Shown: piece after piece, positions 1-6,540 of the stretch | Position numbering within the stretch: the first letter of the stretch is position 1 | Layout: each line of letters opens with the position of its first letter | Source of the DNA: Cesiribacter sp. | Lineage (GTDB): Bacteria > Bacteroidota > Bacteroidia > Cytophagales > Cyclobacteriaceae | Length of the DNA stretch: 11,165 nt | NCBI GenBank assembly: GCA_030147305.1 | Contig: JASLAE010000376.1 | Location: forward strand, 1-11,165 | Direction: 5' to 3' | The notes under the pieces: model-generated | What the model was told of the DNA's origin: nothing | Seen by the model: the letters and a program-made list of their open reading frames with translations, nothing else | Database searches by the model: none | Made by a program: the position numbers and the translations under genes

Positions 1-214
1 CTGGTGGTCGGGCTCAACAAGTGCTTCTAAAACTTCCATAAGTATCCATTTATCTATAGGTGCAGAATCAGGGAGAAAGATCACCTCGATTGATGAAATT
101 AATTTACACTTCTTTTAGCTATCTCGCACCCCATTTATACCAATGTTGAAGCAAAGCTGTTTGCGCATGCCTATTTTACCTGCTTTTACCCAAGGCAGGC
201 CTGTAGAAATTTAC

Positions 215-241
215 TTGCTGAATTCAGCGCGCAGCAATTTT
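215..241 (+). terminator. Possible weak terminator hairpin
   Basis: TTGCTG at 215-220 pairs with CAGCAA at 232-237, and the 3' arm runs into a short T stretch (to 240). In the plus direction this looks like a short intrinsic terminator for a gene entering from the left. The stem is only 6 bp and the T-tract is short. An alternative fold uses the 12-bp palindrome at 217-228. It may equally be chance. Confidence 0.22.
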
Positions 242-299
242 AGTGACTACTCACCGAGCCGCCGGCAGCAAAGATTTTTGAATATAAAGGATAACAGCA

Positions 300-314
300 G
301 CCACAGTTTGTGGC
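300..314 (-). terminator. Hairpin just after the dehydrogenase gene
   Basis: GCCACA (300-305) and TGTGGC (309-314) form a perfect 6-bp stem with a 3-nt loop, 10 nt past the dehydrogenase stop codon. There is no U-run after it on the minus-strand transcript, so it may stabilise the 3' end or be a weak or factor-dependent stop rather than a classical intrinsic terminator. Confidence 0.3.
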
Positions 315-324
315 GATTCTGGTA

Positions 325-1101
325 TTAAGCGCCCTGCCCCATAAACTGTGAAAGCCCGCCGTCCATAAAATAGCTTGAGCCTGTTACATAGTCGGAGTCG
401 GAAGAGGCCAGAAAGAGCGCGACCTTGGCAATTTCTTCGGGTTTACCGGCGCGTTTCATCGGAATGTGCTGCTCACTTTCTTTTCTTTTCTCTTTATCAT
501 CCATGGCTTCCTGATTCATTGGGGTCAGGATCATCCCGGGCGCAATGTTGTTTACATTAATGCCTTCTTCGGCCAGTTCCAATGCCAGTGTTCTGGTGAG
601 ATTTCTAACGGCAGCCTTGGAAGCACAATAGTCTGCAGTACCTGCAGATACTATTTCTTCGTGCACTGAGCTTACGTTGATGATTTTACCCTTCCCTCCT
701 TTTTGCTTTCTGTGGCGAATAAAGCGGCGGCAGCAGAAAAAAGTGCCATACAAATTGGTGCGGATGGTTCTGTCAAATACTTCGGTGTCCATGTCTGCCA
801 CCCTGATGCCGGAGCCGTTCACCGCTGCATTGTTTACCAGTATATCAAGGGTACCAAAAGCCGCCAGGGCCTGATCGAACAGGGACTCCACAGACCCTTC
901 ATCACTGATGTCTACATGAAAAACCCTGCCTTTACGGCCCTGCTTTTCTACTTCCTGAAGTGTTTCCTCTGCTCCCTCCTTGTCGGAATGGTAACAGATG
1001 ACTACATCTGCCCCTGCCCTGGCAAATTCTATGGCTGTTGCCTTCCCGATGCCTGAATCGGACCCTGTAATAAGGGCTACTTTCCCACTTAGTTGTTGCA
1101 T
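325..1101 (-). CDS. SDR-family oxidoreductase, glucose 1-dehydrogenase-like
   Basis: This 258-residue protein is a complete classical short-chain dehydrogenase/reductase, a soluble NAD(P)-dependent enzyme with a Rossmann fold. The cofactor glycine motif TGSDSGIG is at residues 12-19 and NNAA at 90-93. The catalytic set is visible as N116, S145 (in INVSSVHE), Y158 and K162 (YCASK). The C-terminal part carries the usual PG motif (188-189) and a DGG (247-249). INVSSVHE, the NNIAPG stretch and the ending resemble Bacillus-type glucose 1-dehydrogenase, which oxidises beta-D-glucose to gluconolactone. The real substrate cannot be read from sequence, as this subfamily is broad. The length is normal. 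ATG at 1099-1101 directly precedes the usual beta-1 strand (LSGKVALITG), so the start is sound. I see no Shine-Dalgarno sequence or clear promoter. The gene is monocistronic in this window, with large gaps on both sides. Confidence 0.93.
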   Translation of the reverse strand: MQQLSGKVALITGSDSGIGKATAIEFARAGADVVICYHSDKEGAEETLQEVEKQGRKGRVFHVDISDEGSVESLFDQALAAFGTLDILVNNAAVNGSGIRVADMDTEVFDRTIRTNLYGTFFCCRRFIRHRKQKGGKGKIINVSSVHEEIVSAGTADYCASKAAVRNLTRTLALELAEEGINVNNIAPGMILTPMNQEAMDDKEKRKESEQHIPMKRAGKPEEIAKVALFLASSDSDYVTGSSYFMDGGLSQFMGQGA

Positions 1102-1526
1102 AATCTGGTGTATTAGGGTAAAAAAATGTCAGCCGTTCAAGAGCACCCATTCAGTGGCTGTTGAACCGAACCTATACACCATACCCCGGAGTATGGATGA
1201 TTGTTTAGGAATGGCAAACCCTATTTTATGCCAGTTGCAGAAAGCAGGGCAATCATGCATATATGCGTACATACACATGCAATGTTCCCCCTGGAAAGCT
1301 ACAGCAGGGAAAGCAGAAGGCACAGCAGCAAAGGATTCTTCCGGTAAGGGAAGCATTCGGATATTGAAGAACCATTGTGTGGTTCTGTATCCAATAAAAG
1401 AAGCAAAAGTTAGAAAGGCAGCCTAACGGCCAAGAGAAGACAAAGTGTATACGGGCGAGCAGGCAACCCTTATGCCAGATGATAAAGGCTTGCCATTGCT
1501 TAAAAAAATCCCGCAGAAGCGTGCTT
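1102..1526. other. Intergenic region between dehydrogenase and cold-shock gene
   Basis: I support no gene in these 425 bp. A 75-codon minus-strand frame at 1129-1356 and a plus-strand frame running from inside the dehydrogenase gene to 1426 both look non-coding. Two short inverted repeats lie close together: CTTCC 1338-1342 / GGAAG 1349-1353, and a perfect 7-bp stem AGAACCA 1368-1374 / TGGTTCT 1380-1386 with a 5-nt loop. Neither is followed by a T-tract on either strand. An alternating purine/pyrimidine stretch with several TGCAT/ATGCA words lies near 1254-1284. The promoter of the dehydrogenase gene should be at the left end, but I cannot identify it. Confidence 0.5.
1502..1523 (-). terminator. 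Weak intrinsic terminator after the cold-shock gene
   Basis: Read on the minus strand just past the TAA stop, CACGC TTCT GCGGG can form a 5-bp stem with one A-G mismatch and a 4-nt loop. Two nucleotides later comes a run of seven U (plus-strand A-tract 1502-1508). Its position 3' of the gene and the U-run support termination; the short, imperfect stem lowers confidence. Confidence 0.38.
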
Positions 1527-1985
1527 TTACAGATCGATGAGCTTTACATCTACCGCATTAGGTCCTTTGGGTCCCATTTCTACCTCAAAAGTAACCTTAT
1601 CGTTTTCTTTTACGCGGTCTCTTAAACCATTGATATGCACAAAAATGCTCTCCTGCGAATCCTTATCCCGGATAAAGCCATAGCCTTTTGATTCATTAAA
1701 GAAAGTCACAGTTCCTTTTCTGATGAGTTCACCAGGTTCGGCAGCTTCTTGTTTTGGAACCCCTATCTGGATATCCTCGACATTTACCTTTCTCTTTTTT
1801 GTAGGATCTGGTGGAGTGGATGTTATATTGCCATTTTCGTCAACATAAGCAATCATATCATCCAGGCCTTGTCCTTTGCCGGAATTAGCTTTGCGCTCTT
1901 CTTTTCTTTCCTCTTTTTCCTTCTTCTTTTTAGCCCTGTTTTTCTCTTTTTCTTTCTTATTAAACGTTTCTTGCGATTTACCCAT
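1527..1985 (-). CDS. Cold-shock-domain protein with lysine-rich N-terminal extension
   Basis: This 152-residue protein is likely a cytoplasmic RNA or single-stranded DNA binding protein. Residues about 90-150 form one cold-shock domain: GTVTFFN at 91-97, the RNP1-type motif KGYGFI at 100-105 and the RNP2-type motif IFVH at 114-117. F95 stands where CspA-type proteins usually have tryptophan. Residues 1-40 are almost all Lys, Glu, Arg and Asn, so they are strongly charged and likely disordered or helical. A less biased linker (41-80, including DDMIAYVDENGN and IQIGVPKQE) joins the two parts. Ordinary Csp proteins are about 65-75 residues, so more than half of this protein is extra. I recall this architecture as common in Bacteroidota. 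ATG 1983-1985 precedes the familiar MGKSQETF-type beginning. No Shine-Dalgarno is visible. The gene is probably transcribed alone, with an AT-rich leader and a terminator-like hairpin after it. A role in cold shock itself is not shown. Confidence 0.92.
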   Translation of the reverse strand: MGKSQETFNKKEKEKNRAKKKKEKEERKEERKANSGKGQGLDDMIAYVDENGNITSTPPDPTKKRKVNVEDIQIGVPKQEAAEPGELIRKGTVTFFNESKGYGFIRDKDSQESIFVHINGLRDRVKENDKVTFEVEMGPKGPNAVDVKLIDL

Positions 1986-2065
1986 GGTGTGATTTTTGAT
2001 TTAAAACTTGTAATATTTATATATTGACGAAACTACCCTATTCTTCGTTGCACTGTAAGGTGGTA

Positions 2066-2073
2066 TAAAGGTA
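2066..2073 (-). promoter_or_regulatory. Possible -7 element for the cold-shock gene
   Basis: The minus strand reads TACCTTTA, seven of eight positions of the Bacteroidota -7 consensus pattern TAnnTTTG. Transcription would begin near 2060 and give an AT-rich leader of about 75 nt before the cold-shock gene. I see no convincing -33 TTG at the right distance, so this is tentative. Confidence 0.25.
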
Positions 2074-2089
2074 GCATTTAGTCTTGGAT

Positions 2090-3748
2090 TTATCCAGCCA
2101 TCAGTTCCTTAGCGCTTTCGTAGGCCACAGCAGAAGGTTTGGCACCGCCAATCATTTTGGCAATTTCCTGAATGCGTTCTTCTTCTGTAAGCTTTTTAAT
2201 ACGGCTGAACGTTTTGGCGGTACTATTATCTTTGTACACAAAATAGTGTGCCTCGCCTTTTGCTGCAATCTGGGGCAGGTGGCTGATAGAGATCACCTGG
2301 TGACCCTGTGCCATTTGCTGCATCATGCGCACCATCTTCAGGGCTATCTCACCACTGATTCCAGTATCGATCTCATCGAAGACAATGGTAGGCAGGGCGG
2401 TTTTATCGGCCAGTACATATTTCACGCAGAACATCAGGCGGCTAAACTCGCCACCCGAAGCGACAGCTTTAAGGGGCTGAGGCTTCATGCCTTTGTTTGC
2501 AGTAAAAAGCAGGTTTACCTCATCAAGACCCGCTGGAGCCGCAGCAATAGGTTTATGGTCTATCTGTAAGCGGCCTTCCGGCATGCCCAGGTCTCCCAGT
2601 AGTTCTTCTATTTTTCCTATGAACTTCTTAAACACAGCCCGGCGCTTGTCACTGAGCTGTTTACCCTTTTCTTCTACCTGCCTGCGAGCTTCTTCCAGCT
2701 GCTTTTGGGTGGCAGCAATTTCTTCATCCAGGCCTTCAGCACGATTTACTTTGCCGGCCAGTTCGTCGCGCAATTGCACCAATTCCTCTACAGTTTGCAG
2801 GCCATGCTTTTGCTGCAGTTTGTACAGGCTGCTCAAGCGGTCCTGCAGGGTTACAATCCGCTCCTGGTCCAGCTCAACGGAGCCTTCCTCTGCCTCTACT
2901 TCTCGGGTTAGGTCTTTCATTTCTATGACCACACTCTCGAGCCGCTGCGCGAGTTGGCGGTAGCTTTCTGCATATTTTCCTACCGACCGCAGTTCTGCCA
3001 GCACGGTATGCAGCTGGGGGTTCAGGGCAAGCTCATCGTTGTACTCCAGGGCCTGTAGTACGCCGGCAAGCTTTAACTTAATTTCTTCGGCATGCTCCAG
3101 CTTTTCCAGTTCTTCTTCCAGCTCATGCTGGTTTAGCCCGTCGAGCTGAAATTCCTGCAGCTCCCCGAGCAGGTAGCTGTTATAGTCGGCTTCTTTGCGC
3201 ATGTTGGCAGCCTCTTCGGTAAGCCGCTCAAAGGTCTGCTGCAGCCTGCGCATTTGGCGATATGCCTGCTGGTAGCTTTCCAGCTGAGGCGCAGTCTGTG
3301 CAAACGCATCGATAATGCTGAGCTGGTAGGCATTAGTACCCAGCTGCAGGGTATCGTGCTGGGAATGTACGTCCATCAGGTAGTCGCCCACCCGGCGCAG
3401 CACCTCTAGTGTTACGGGTGTATCATTGATAAACGCCCGGCTCTTGCCTGTAGGGCTTATCTCCCTTCTGATAACAGTTTCTGCATCGTACTCCAGTTCT
3501 TCTTCTGTAAAAAGTGCTCTCAGGGCAGTGTATTCACTAATATCGAAAGTCCCTTCCACAATGCACTTTGTATCTTCGTCATAAAGAACGCGCGTATCGG
3601 CGCGGTTGCCCAGGAGCATGCCTACGGCTCCCAGCATAATGGATTTACCTGCACCGGTTTCGCCGGTTATAATATTTAGGTGAGCCGAAGGTTGCATTTC
3701 CAGCTCTCTGATGAGCGCGTAATTTTTAATCAGCAGATGTTTGAGCAT
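2090..3748 (-). CDS. recN: DNA repair protein RecN
   Basis: RecN is an SMC-like ATPase that acts in recombinational repair of DNA double-strand breaks. The 552-residue protein has the full layout. The N-terminal ATPase half carries Walker A GETGAGKS at 29-36 and the conserved DVHSQHD at 126-132. A long charged coiled-coil region spans roughly 155-375. The C-terminal ATPase half carries the ABC signature ASGGEFSR at 429-436 area, Walker B IVFDEID at 455-461 and the switch histidine in SISHLPQIA (H490). Length is typical of the family and no motif is missing. ATG 3746-3748 gives the standard MLKHLLIKNYALI start, matching the first strand of the domain. The start lies inside the upstream small gene (23-nt overlap), which suggests translational coupling. 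It is the last gene of the leftward block, with 104 nt before the cold-shock gene. I saw no SOS box near it. Confidence 0.97.
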   Translation of the reverse strand: MLKHLLIKNYALIRELEMQPSAHLNIITGETGAGKSIMLGAVGMLLGNRADTRVLYDEDTKCIVEGTFDISEYTALRALFTEEELEYDAETVIRREISPTGKSRAFINDTPVTLEVLRRVGDYLMDVHSQHDTLQLGTNAYQLSIIDAFAQTAPQLESYQQAYRQMRRLQQTFERLTEEAANMRKEADYNSYLLGELQEFQLDGLNQHELEEELEKLEHAEEIKLKLAGVLQALEYNDELALNPQLHTVLAELRSVGKYAESYRQLAQRLESVVIEMKDLTREVEAEEGSVELDQERIVTLQDRLSSLYKLQQKHGLQTVEELVQLRDELAGKVNRAEGLDEEIAATQKQLEEARRQVEEKGKQLSDKRRAVFKKFIGKIEELLGDLGMPEGRLQIDHKPIAAAPAGLDEVNLLFTANKGMKPQPLKAVASGGEFSRLMFCVKYVLADKTALPTIVFDEIDTGISGEIALKMVRMMQQMAQGHQVISISHLPQIAAKGEAHYFVYKDNSTAKTFSRIKKLTEEERIQEIAKMIGGAKPSAVAYESAKELMAG

Positions 3749-3974
3749 GCGCAGCTACCGGAATATCCAGAATTATTTCTTTTATATCAGTTAATGAGAA
3801 AGTATGTTTGAGGCCCAGCGCATCCTGGCACAGCAATTCATCTGCCTGCAGCGCCTGCACTTGCACATAATAGATCGCGCCCTGCCGCAGCACAACAGTG
3901 AGTGGCTGTTGTAGCCATTGGGATGCAGTGTGTTTAAGATCTTTTGTGTTGATGCGTTGTTGCCTCTTCGCCAT
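3726..3974 (-). CDS. Small protein of unknown function upstream of recN
   Basis: I do not recognise a named family for this 82-residue protein. The N-terminus is basic (MAKRQQRINTKDL) and is followed by a short helical stretch with W20. Residues about 24-70 look like alternating short strands (LTVVLR, YYVQVQAL, ELLCQDA, KHTFSL) ending in IKEIILD, a pattern reminiscent of small SH3- or LSm-like barrels. The tail is Ala-rich. There is no signal peptide or membrane segment. Being coding is supported by sensible composition, the co-directional position between porD and recN, and the 23-nt overlap with recN. The other frame over 3791-4042 has an odd Cys/Ser/Arg-rich translation. ATG 3972-3974 is the only good start. 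An inverted repeat covers this start and could regulate it. An LSm-like fold or RNA binding is only a guess from the strand pattern. Confidence 0.62.
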   Translation of the reverse strand: MAKRQQRINTKDLKHTASQWLQQPLTVVLRQGAIYYVQVQALQADELLCQDALGLKHTFSLTDIKEIILDIPVAAHAQTSAD

Positions 3975-4004
3975 AGCCAGCTGCTTTTAGCCAAACAGCT
4001 GCTA
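3974..4004 (-). promoter_or_regulatory. Start-codon-covering stem-loop before the small pre-recN gene
   Basis: On the minus strand, UAGC-AGCUG (4004-3996) can pair with CAGCU-G-GCUA (3983-3974): nine base pairs with one bulged G and a 12-nt loop. The last paired base is the A of the AUG. The two halves are also a direct repeat because they contain the palindrome CAGCTG. If the stem forms, it would hide the initiation site. Pairing is seen in the sequence; regulation is inference. Confidence 0.35.
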
Positions 4005-4063
4005 AAAATACTACTTTTTTTGCTCCGCCAGAAGCTTCTCACTTATATCCAACAGCAATAGTT

Positions 4064-4078
4064 GCTAAAAGATTTAGC
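4064..4078 (-). terminator. Hairpin just after porD
   Basis: GCTAAA (4064-4069) and TTTAGC (4073-4078) form a perfect 6-bp stem with a 3-nt loop, starting 3 nt past the porD stop. The stem is AT-rich and no U-tract follows on the minus strand. It could mark attenuation or a processing point in the 107-nt gap before the small gene, or be chance. Confidence 0.28.
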
Positions 4079-4081
4079 GGA

Positions 4082-4993
4082 TCAACGCAAAATTGTCCCG
4101 TATTTTTCGGTATTGGAAGGATCGATGGCAATCAGCTGGTTATAGGCCTGCTGTTTTACCTGCGGAGCACCCTGCTGAAACATATTGGCCAGCTCGGTAG
4201 CTTTGGAGTCAAAAAAAGTAATCAGCAAAATAGAAGAAGGATTGTAATCCCGCACCTGCTTTATCAGCGTAAGGTTCTCCAGTATTAGCTTCCGGCTGGC
4301 TTCAGCGTCGGCAGTAAAAGTATCCAGCCCCAGGCGATGGTAGTTATAAATTACTTCCCGCAGCGGCTGCAGGCGGCTATTCAATGCACTTTCGGCCAAT
4401 GCACCCCGGTTGCGGCTGGCATTTCCACCCGATGTAGGGTCCCAGCCGGGAATGCCCCCCTGCTGCTGGGCAATCTGCGCAATGCTCCGTGCCTGCTGAA
4501 AGTTAGCGCTACCGCCCAGTTTTGCAAAAGTATCGTTATCCATGCCAATGATCATATGGGCATAAAATGCCAGCATGGAGGTGATGTTGTCGTTAAAGGC
4601 GTTCGCGTTGAAGTTTAAGGGCTGTGCTTCTACATAATTAAAATTAAACTCGCGGTCTACAAAGGTAAAGGTAGAGGTAGTGTAGCTGGTATTATACACC
4701 GGCCTTACCGACCTGATCACCAGCGTACCGGTATAAGTACCAATGTTTGGCATGGCACTAATGGTAATCTGCATGGTGCAGTTGATCCGCTCGTTGAAAT
4801 CGTAGGTATCGTCTGTCCACTTGGTTTCGTTGATGAACTGGGCAAAGGCCCTTTCCATTTCACGAAACACCCGCTTATCGGCTACATCTATTTGTGCATC
4901 GTTGATCTGCACCGTACAGTTAAGCTCCTGCGCCTGCAGCGGAAGCAGGGCCAAAGCCATCAGTAGCGTACAGAGTAGGGATTTAAGCTGCAT
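4082..4993 (-). CDS. porD: PorD-family protein (DUF4835), type IX secretion-associated
   Basis: This 303-residue exported protein belongs to the Bacteroidota-specific family annotated as DUF4835 or PorD, linked to the type IX secretion system; its exact role is not well defined. Residues 1-22 are a signal peptide (MQLK, then a Leu-rich core ending LPLQAQ), with cleavage probable just before ELNC, so the product is likely periplasmic or envelope-bound. After it come C26 and C72, a strand-rich region at about 24-125, the family-like PLNFNANAF (125-133), LAFYAHMIIGMD (141-152), and IPGWDP (181-186) followed by NRGALAESALN. The C-terminal third is helical. Length fits the family. ATG 4991-4993 is inside the end of coaBC (11-nt overlap), implying coupled translation. 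The window has no other type IX component, so whether the full system is present is unknown. The family call rests on sequence pattern and gene neighbourhood. Confidence 0.85.
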   Translation of the reverse strand: MQLKSLLCTLLMALALLPLQAQELNCTVQINDAQIDVADKRVFREMERAFAQFINETKWTDDTYDFNERINCTMQITISAMPNIGTYTGTLVIRSVRPVYNTSYTTSTFTFVDREFNFNYVEAQPLNFNANAFNDNITSMLAFYAHMIIGMDNDTFAKLGGSANFQQARSIAQIAQQQGGIPGWDPTSGGNASRNRGALAESALNSRLQPLREVIYNYHRLGLDTFTADAEASRKLILENLTLIKQVRDYNPSSILLITFFDSKATELANMFQQGAPQVKQQAYNQLIAIDPSNTEKYGTILR

Positions 4994-6197
4994 GCAATTT
5001 TCTTATTACTTCTTCTAAAATATCGGCAGCCACTTCTTTCTTCGCTTTCAGCGCATAGGCTTTCTGGCTGCCATCCCGATCGAAAATAACTATTTTATTG
5101 GTACTATGTCCAAAACCGGCCCCATCTTCCCGCAGGCTGTTTAACACAACCAGGTCCAGGTTCTTCTTTTCCAGCTTCTGGCGGGCGTGCACCGCTTCGT
5201 TTTCAGTTTCCAGGGCAAAGCCCACCAATAACTGCTGTTGTTTTTCTTTGCCCAGTGTGGCAGCGATGTCTACTGTTTTCTCAAGCTCCAGCTGCAACCG
5301 ATCACCTTTTTTCTTGATCTTCTGGGTCTCCTGTACAACAGGCTTGTAGTCGGCAACCGCTGCCGCAAAGATAACGACATCCTGGCTGCTGTAGTGTGCA
5401 CGGCAGGCTTCATACATTTCTGCAGCGGTGCATACTTTTATCTGCCGGATGGCAGGGTGCTCGATGGATATCTGCGTAGGGCCGCTAACCAACACTACTT
5501 CAGCGCCAGCAGCTGCAGCCGCTTCTGCCAGGGCAAAGCCCATACGGCCGGTGCTGTGGTTACCAATAAAGCGAACCGGATCCAGTCCTTCATAGGTTGG
5601 TCCAGCCGTGATCATCACCTTTTTCCCTGCTAATTGCCCCTTGAGCGGTTGCTCGCGGTCAAGCTGTTGTGTCAGGTACTGTACAATTGTTTCCGGTTCT
5701 GCCAGACGACCCTGCCCCCACAATCCACTGGCAAGCTCTCCTGTTTCGGGCGCAATAAGCAGGTTGCCCCAGCTTTGCAGCCGCTGCAGGTTTGCCTGCG
5801 TAGCCGGGTGCTGGTACATATCCAGGTCCATGGCCGGTGCCAGGTAAACGGGGCAACGTGCAGAGAGATAAACGGCCGTTAGCAGGTTATCGCATATTCC
5901 GCCTGCAAACTTTGCCAGGGTATTGGCGCTGGCCGGCGCCACCAGCAGGGCATCTGCCCACAAGCCCAGCGCCACATGGTTATGCCACTCGCCGGTATCT
6001 GTATTTGCATACTGATGCAGCACGGGTCGCTTCGAAAGGGTTGCCAGGGTGAGGGGGCCTATAAAAGGCAAAGCAGAGGGCGTCATGATAACCTGCACCT
6101 CTGCTCCTGCTTTTACCAACAGCCGCGTTAACGGGGCTGCTTTATACGCTGCAATACTGCCACATACCCCCAGCAAAATCTTTTTGCCGTGTAGCAT
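4983..6197 (-). CDS. coaBC: Bifunctional CoA biosynthesis protein CoaBC (Dfp)
   Basis: CoaBC catalyses two steps of coenzyme A synthesis: CoaB joins 4'-phosphopantothenate to cysteine using CTP, and flavin-dependent CoaC decarboxylates the product to 4'-phosphopantetheine. The 404-residue length is normal. The CoaC half (about 1-180) shows GVCGSIAAYK at 10-19, the likely active-site H74 in NHVALGLWADALLVAPASANT, AGGICDN at 98-104 and PAMDLDMY at 121-128. The CoaB half (about 188-404) shows ITAGPTYEGLDPVRFIGNHSTGRMG (positions 196-220), AAAVADYKP at 278-286, the KIKKK segment at 293-297 and VGFALETE at 325-332. Two CoaC positions differ from the E. coli pattern: PAMD instead of PAMN, and the flap ASGLWGQGRL (156-165) has no cysteine. 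Some of this may be normal for Bacteroidota. The gene starts 9 nt after rpoZ and overlaps porD by 11 nt. Confidence 0.96.
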   Translation of the reverse strand: MLHGKKILLGVCGSIAAYKAAPLTRLLVKAGAEVQVIMTPSALPFIGPLTLATLSKRPVLHQYANTDTGEWHNHVALGLWADALLVAPASANTLAKFAGGICDNLLTAVYLSARCPVYLAPAMDLDMYQHPATQANLQRLQSWGNLLIAPETGELASGLWGQGRLAEPETIVQYLTQQLDREQPLKGQLAGKKVMITAGPTYEGLDPVRFIGNHSTGRMGFALAEAAAAAGAEVVLVSGPTQISIEHPAIRQIKVCTAAEMYEACRAHYSSQDVVIFAAAVADYKPVVQETQKIKKKGDRLQLELEKTVDIAATLGKEKQQQLLVGFALETENEAVHARQKLEKKNLDLVVLNSLREDGAGFGHSTNKIVIFDRDGSQKAYALKAKKEVAADILEEVIRKLHAA

Positions 6198-6206
6198 GCG
6201 GGTATC

Positions 6207-6536
6207 TTATAATAGATCTGTTCTGATTTCGTCCTGATCTTCTACTTTACGGAAGATAAGCTCTCCGTTCAGGAATTCTTCTGTAGCAACAATGCTGGGC
6301 TTGGGCATGCGCTCGTAGTACTTAGAGATCTCGATCTGCTCGCGGTTCTCAAATACTTCTTCCAGGTTATCTACCGTAGAGGCAAATTCTGCCAGTTTAG
6401 AGCTCAGCTCCTCTTTCATTTGGGTAGAAAGCTGCCGGGCACGCTTTGAGATAACCGCTACGGAAGCGTAGGTATTACCAGTAGGTGCTACCAGTTTGTC
6501 AAGATCGCGTGTTACCAGAGATGCTTTAGTCGTCAT
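6207..6536 (-). CDS. rpoZ: DNA-directed RNA polymerase omega subunit
   Basis: Omega is the small RNA polymerase subunit that binds the beta' subunit and helps assembly of the core enzyme. The 109-residue protein starts MTTKASLVTRDLDKL and contains the conserved NTYASVAVISKRARQL segment at about 21-36. A charged helical middle and a C-terminal stretch with KPSIVATEEFLNGEL follow, as in Bacteroidota omega proteins. I chose ATG 6534-6536, not the upstream in-frame ATG at 6585-6587: the 17 extra residues lie within the end of bamD, have no family resemblance, and the downstream start leaves a compact 4-nt gap after the bamD stop. The protein is longer than E. coli omega mainly because of the C-terminal part. 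It sits between bamD and coaBC and is very likely cotranscribed with both. Confidence 0.93.
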   Translation of the reverse strand: MTTKASLVTRDLDKLVAPTGNTYASVAVISKRARQLSTQMKEELSSKLAEFASTVDNLEEVFENREQIEISKYYERMPKPSIVATEEFLNGELIFRKVEDQDEIRTDLL

Positions 6537-6540
6537 ATGA

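Larger units (their letters stand above)
1..324. other. Left-edge region without a supported gene
   Basis: No gene here can be supported. Two reading frames are cut by the left edge. On the plus strand, a frame open from base 2 stops at TAG 116-118 and could be the last 38 codons of an incoming gene. On the minus strand, a frame opens after a stop at 115-117 and has an ATG at 37-39, which would start a gene leaving the window to the left. They overlap and cannot both be coding; neither peptide resembles a family I know. The region also holds a perfect 12-bp palindrome, GCTGAATTCAGC, at 217-228. It lies within a wider inverted repeat, TTGCTG 215-220 / CAGCAA 232-237, followed by TTTT. A 61-codon ORF at 143-328 has no recognisable content and runs into the 3' end of the dehydrogenase gene, so I do not call it. 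Confidence 0.5.

Noticed and set aside
1129..1356. 75-codon minus-strand ORF upstream of the dehydrogenase
   Set aside because: Composition is Cys/Met-rich with no domain, signal peptide or conserved-looking stretch; a real small protein cannot be excluded but is not supported.
998..1426. 142-codon plus-strand ORF running from inside the dehydrogenase gene into the gap
   Set aside because: Its first part is antisense to the cofactor-binding motif and the remainder has no family resemblance.
2084..2963. Two long plus-strand ORFs (161 and 158 codons) opposite recN
   Set aside because: They are antisense to conserved RecN motifs, and their Cys/Ser/Arg- or His-rich translations are typical of shadow frames.
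3791..4042. 83-codon minus-strand ORF overlapping the small pre-recN gene
   Set aside because: Its Ser/Arg/Cys-rich translation looks like an out-of-frame reading; the 3726-3974 frame is more protein-like and overlaps recN in the manner of an operon gene.
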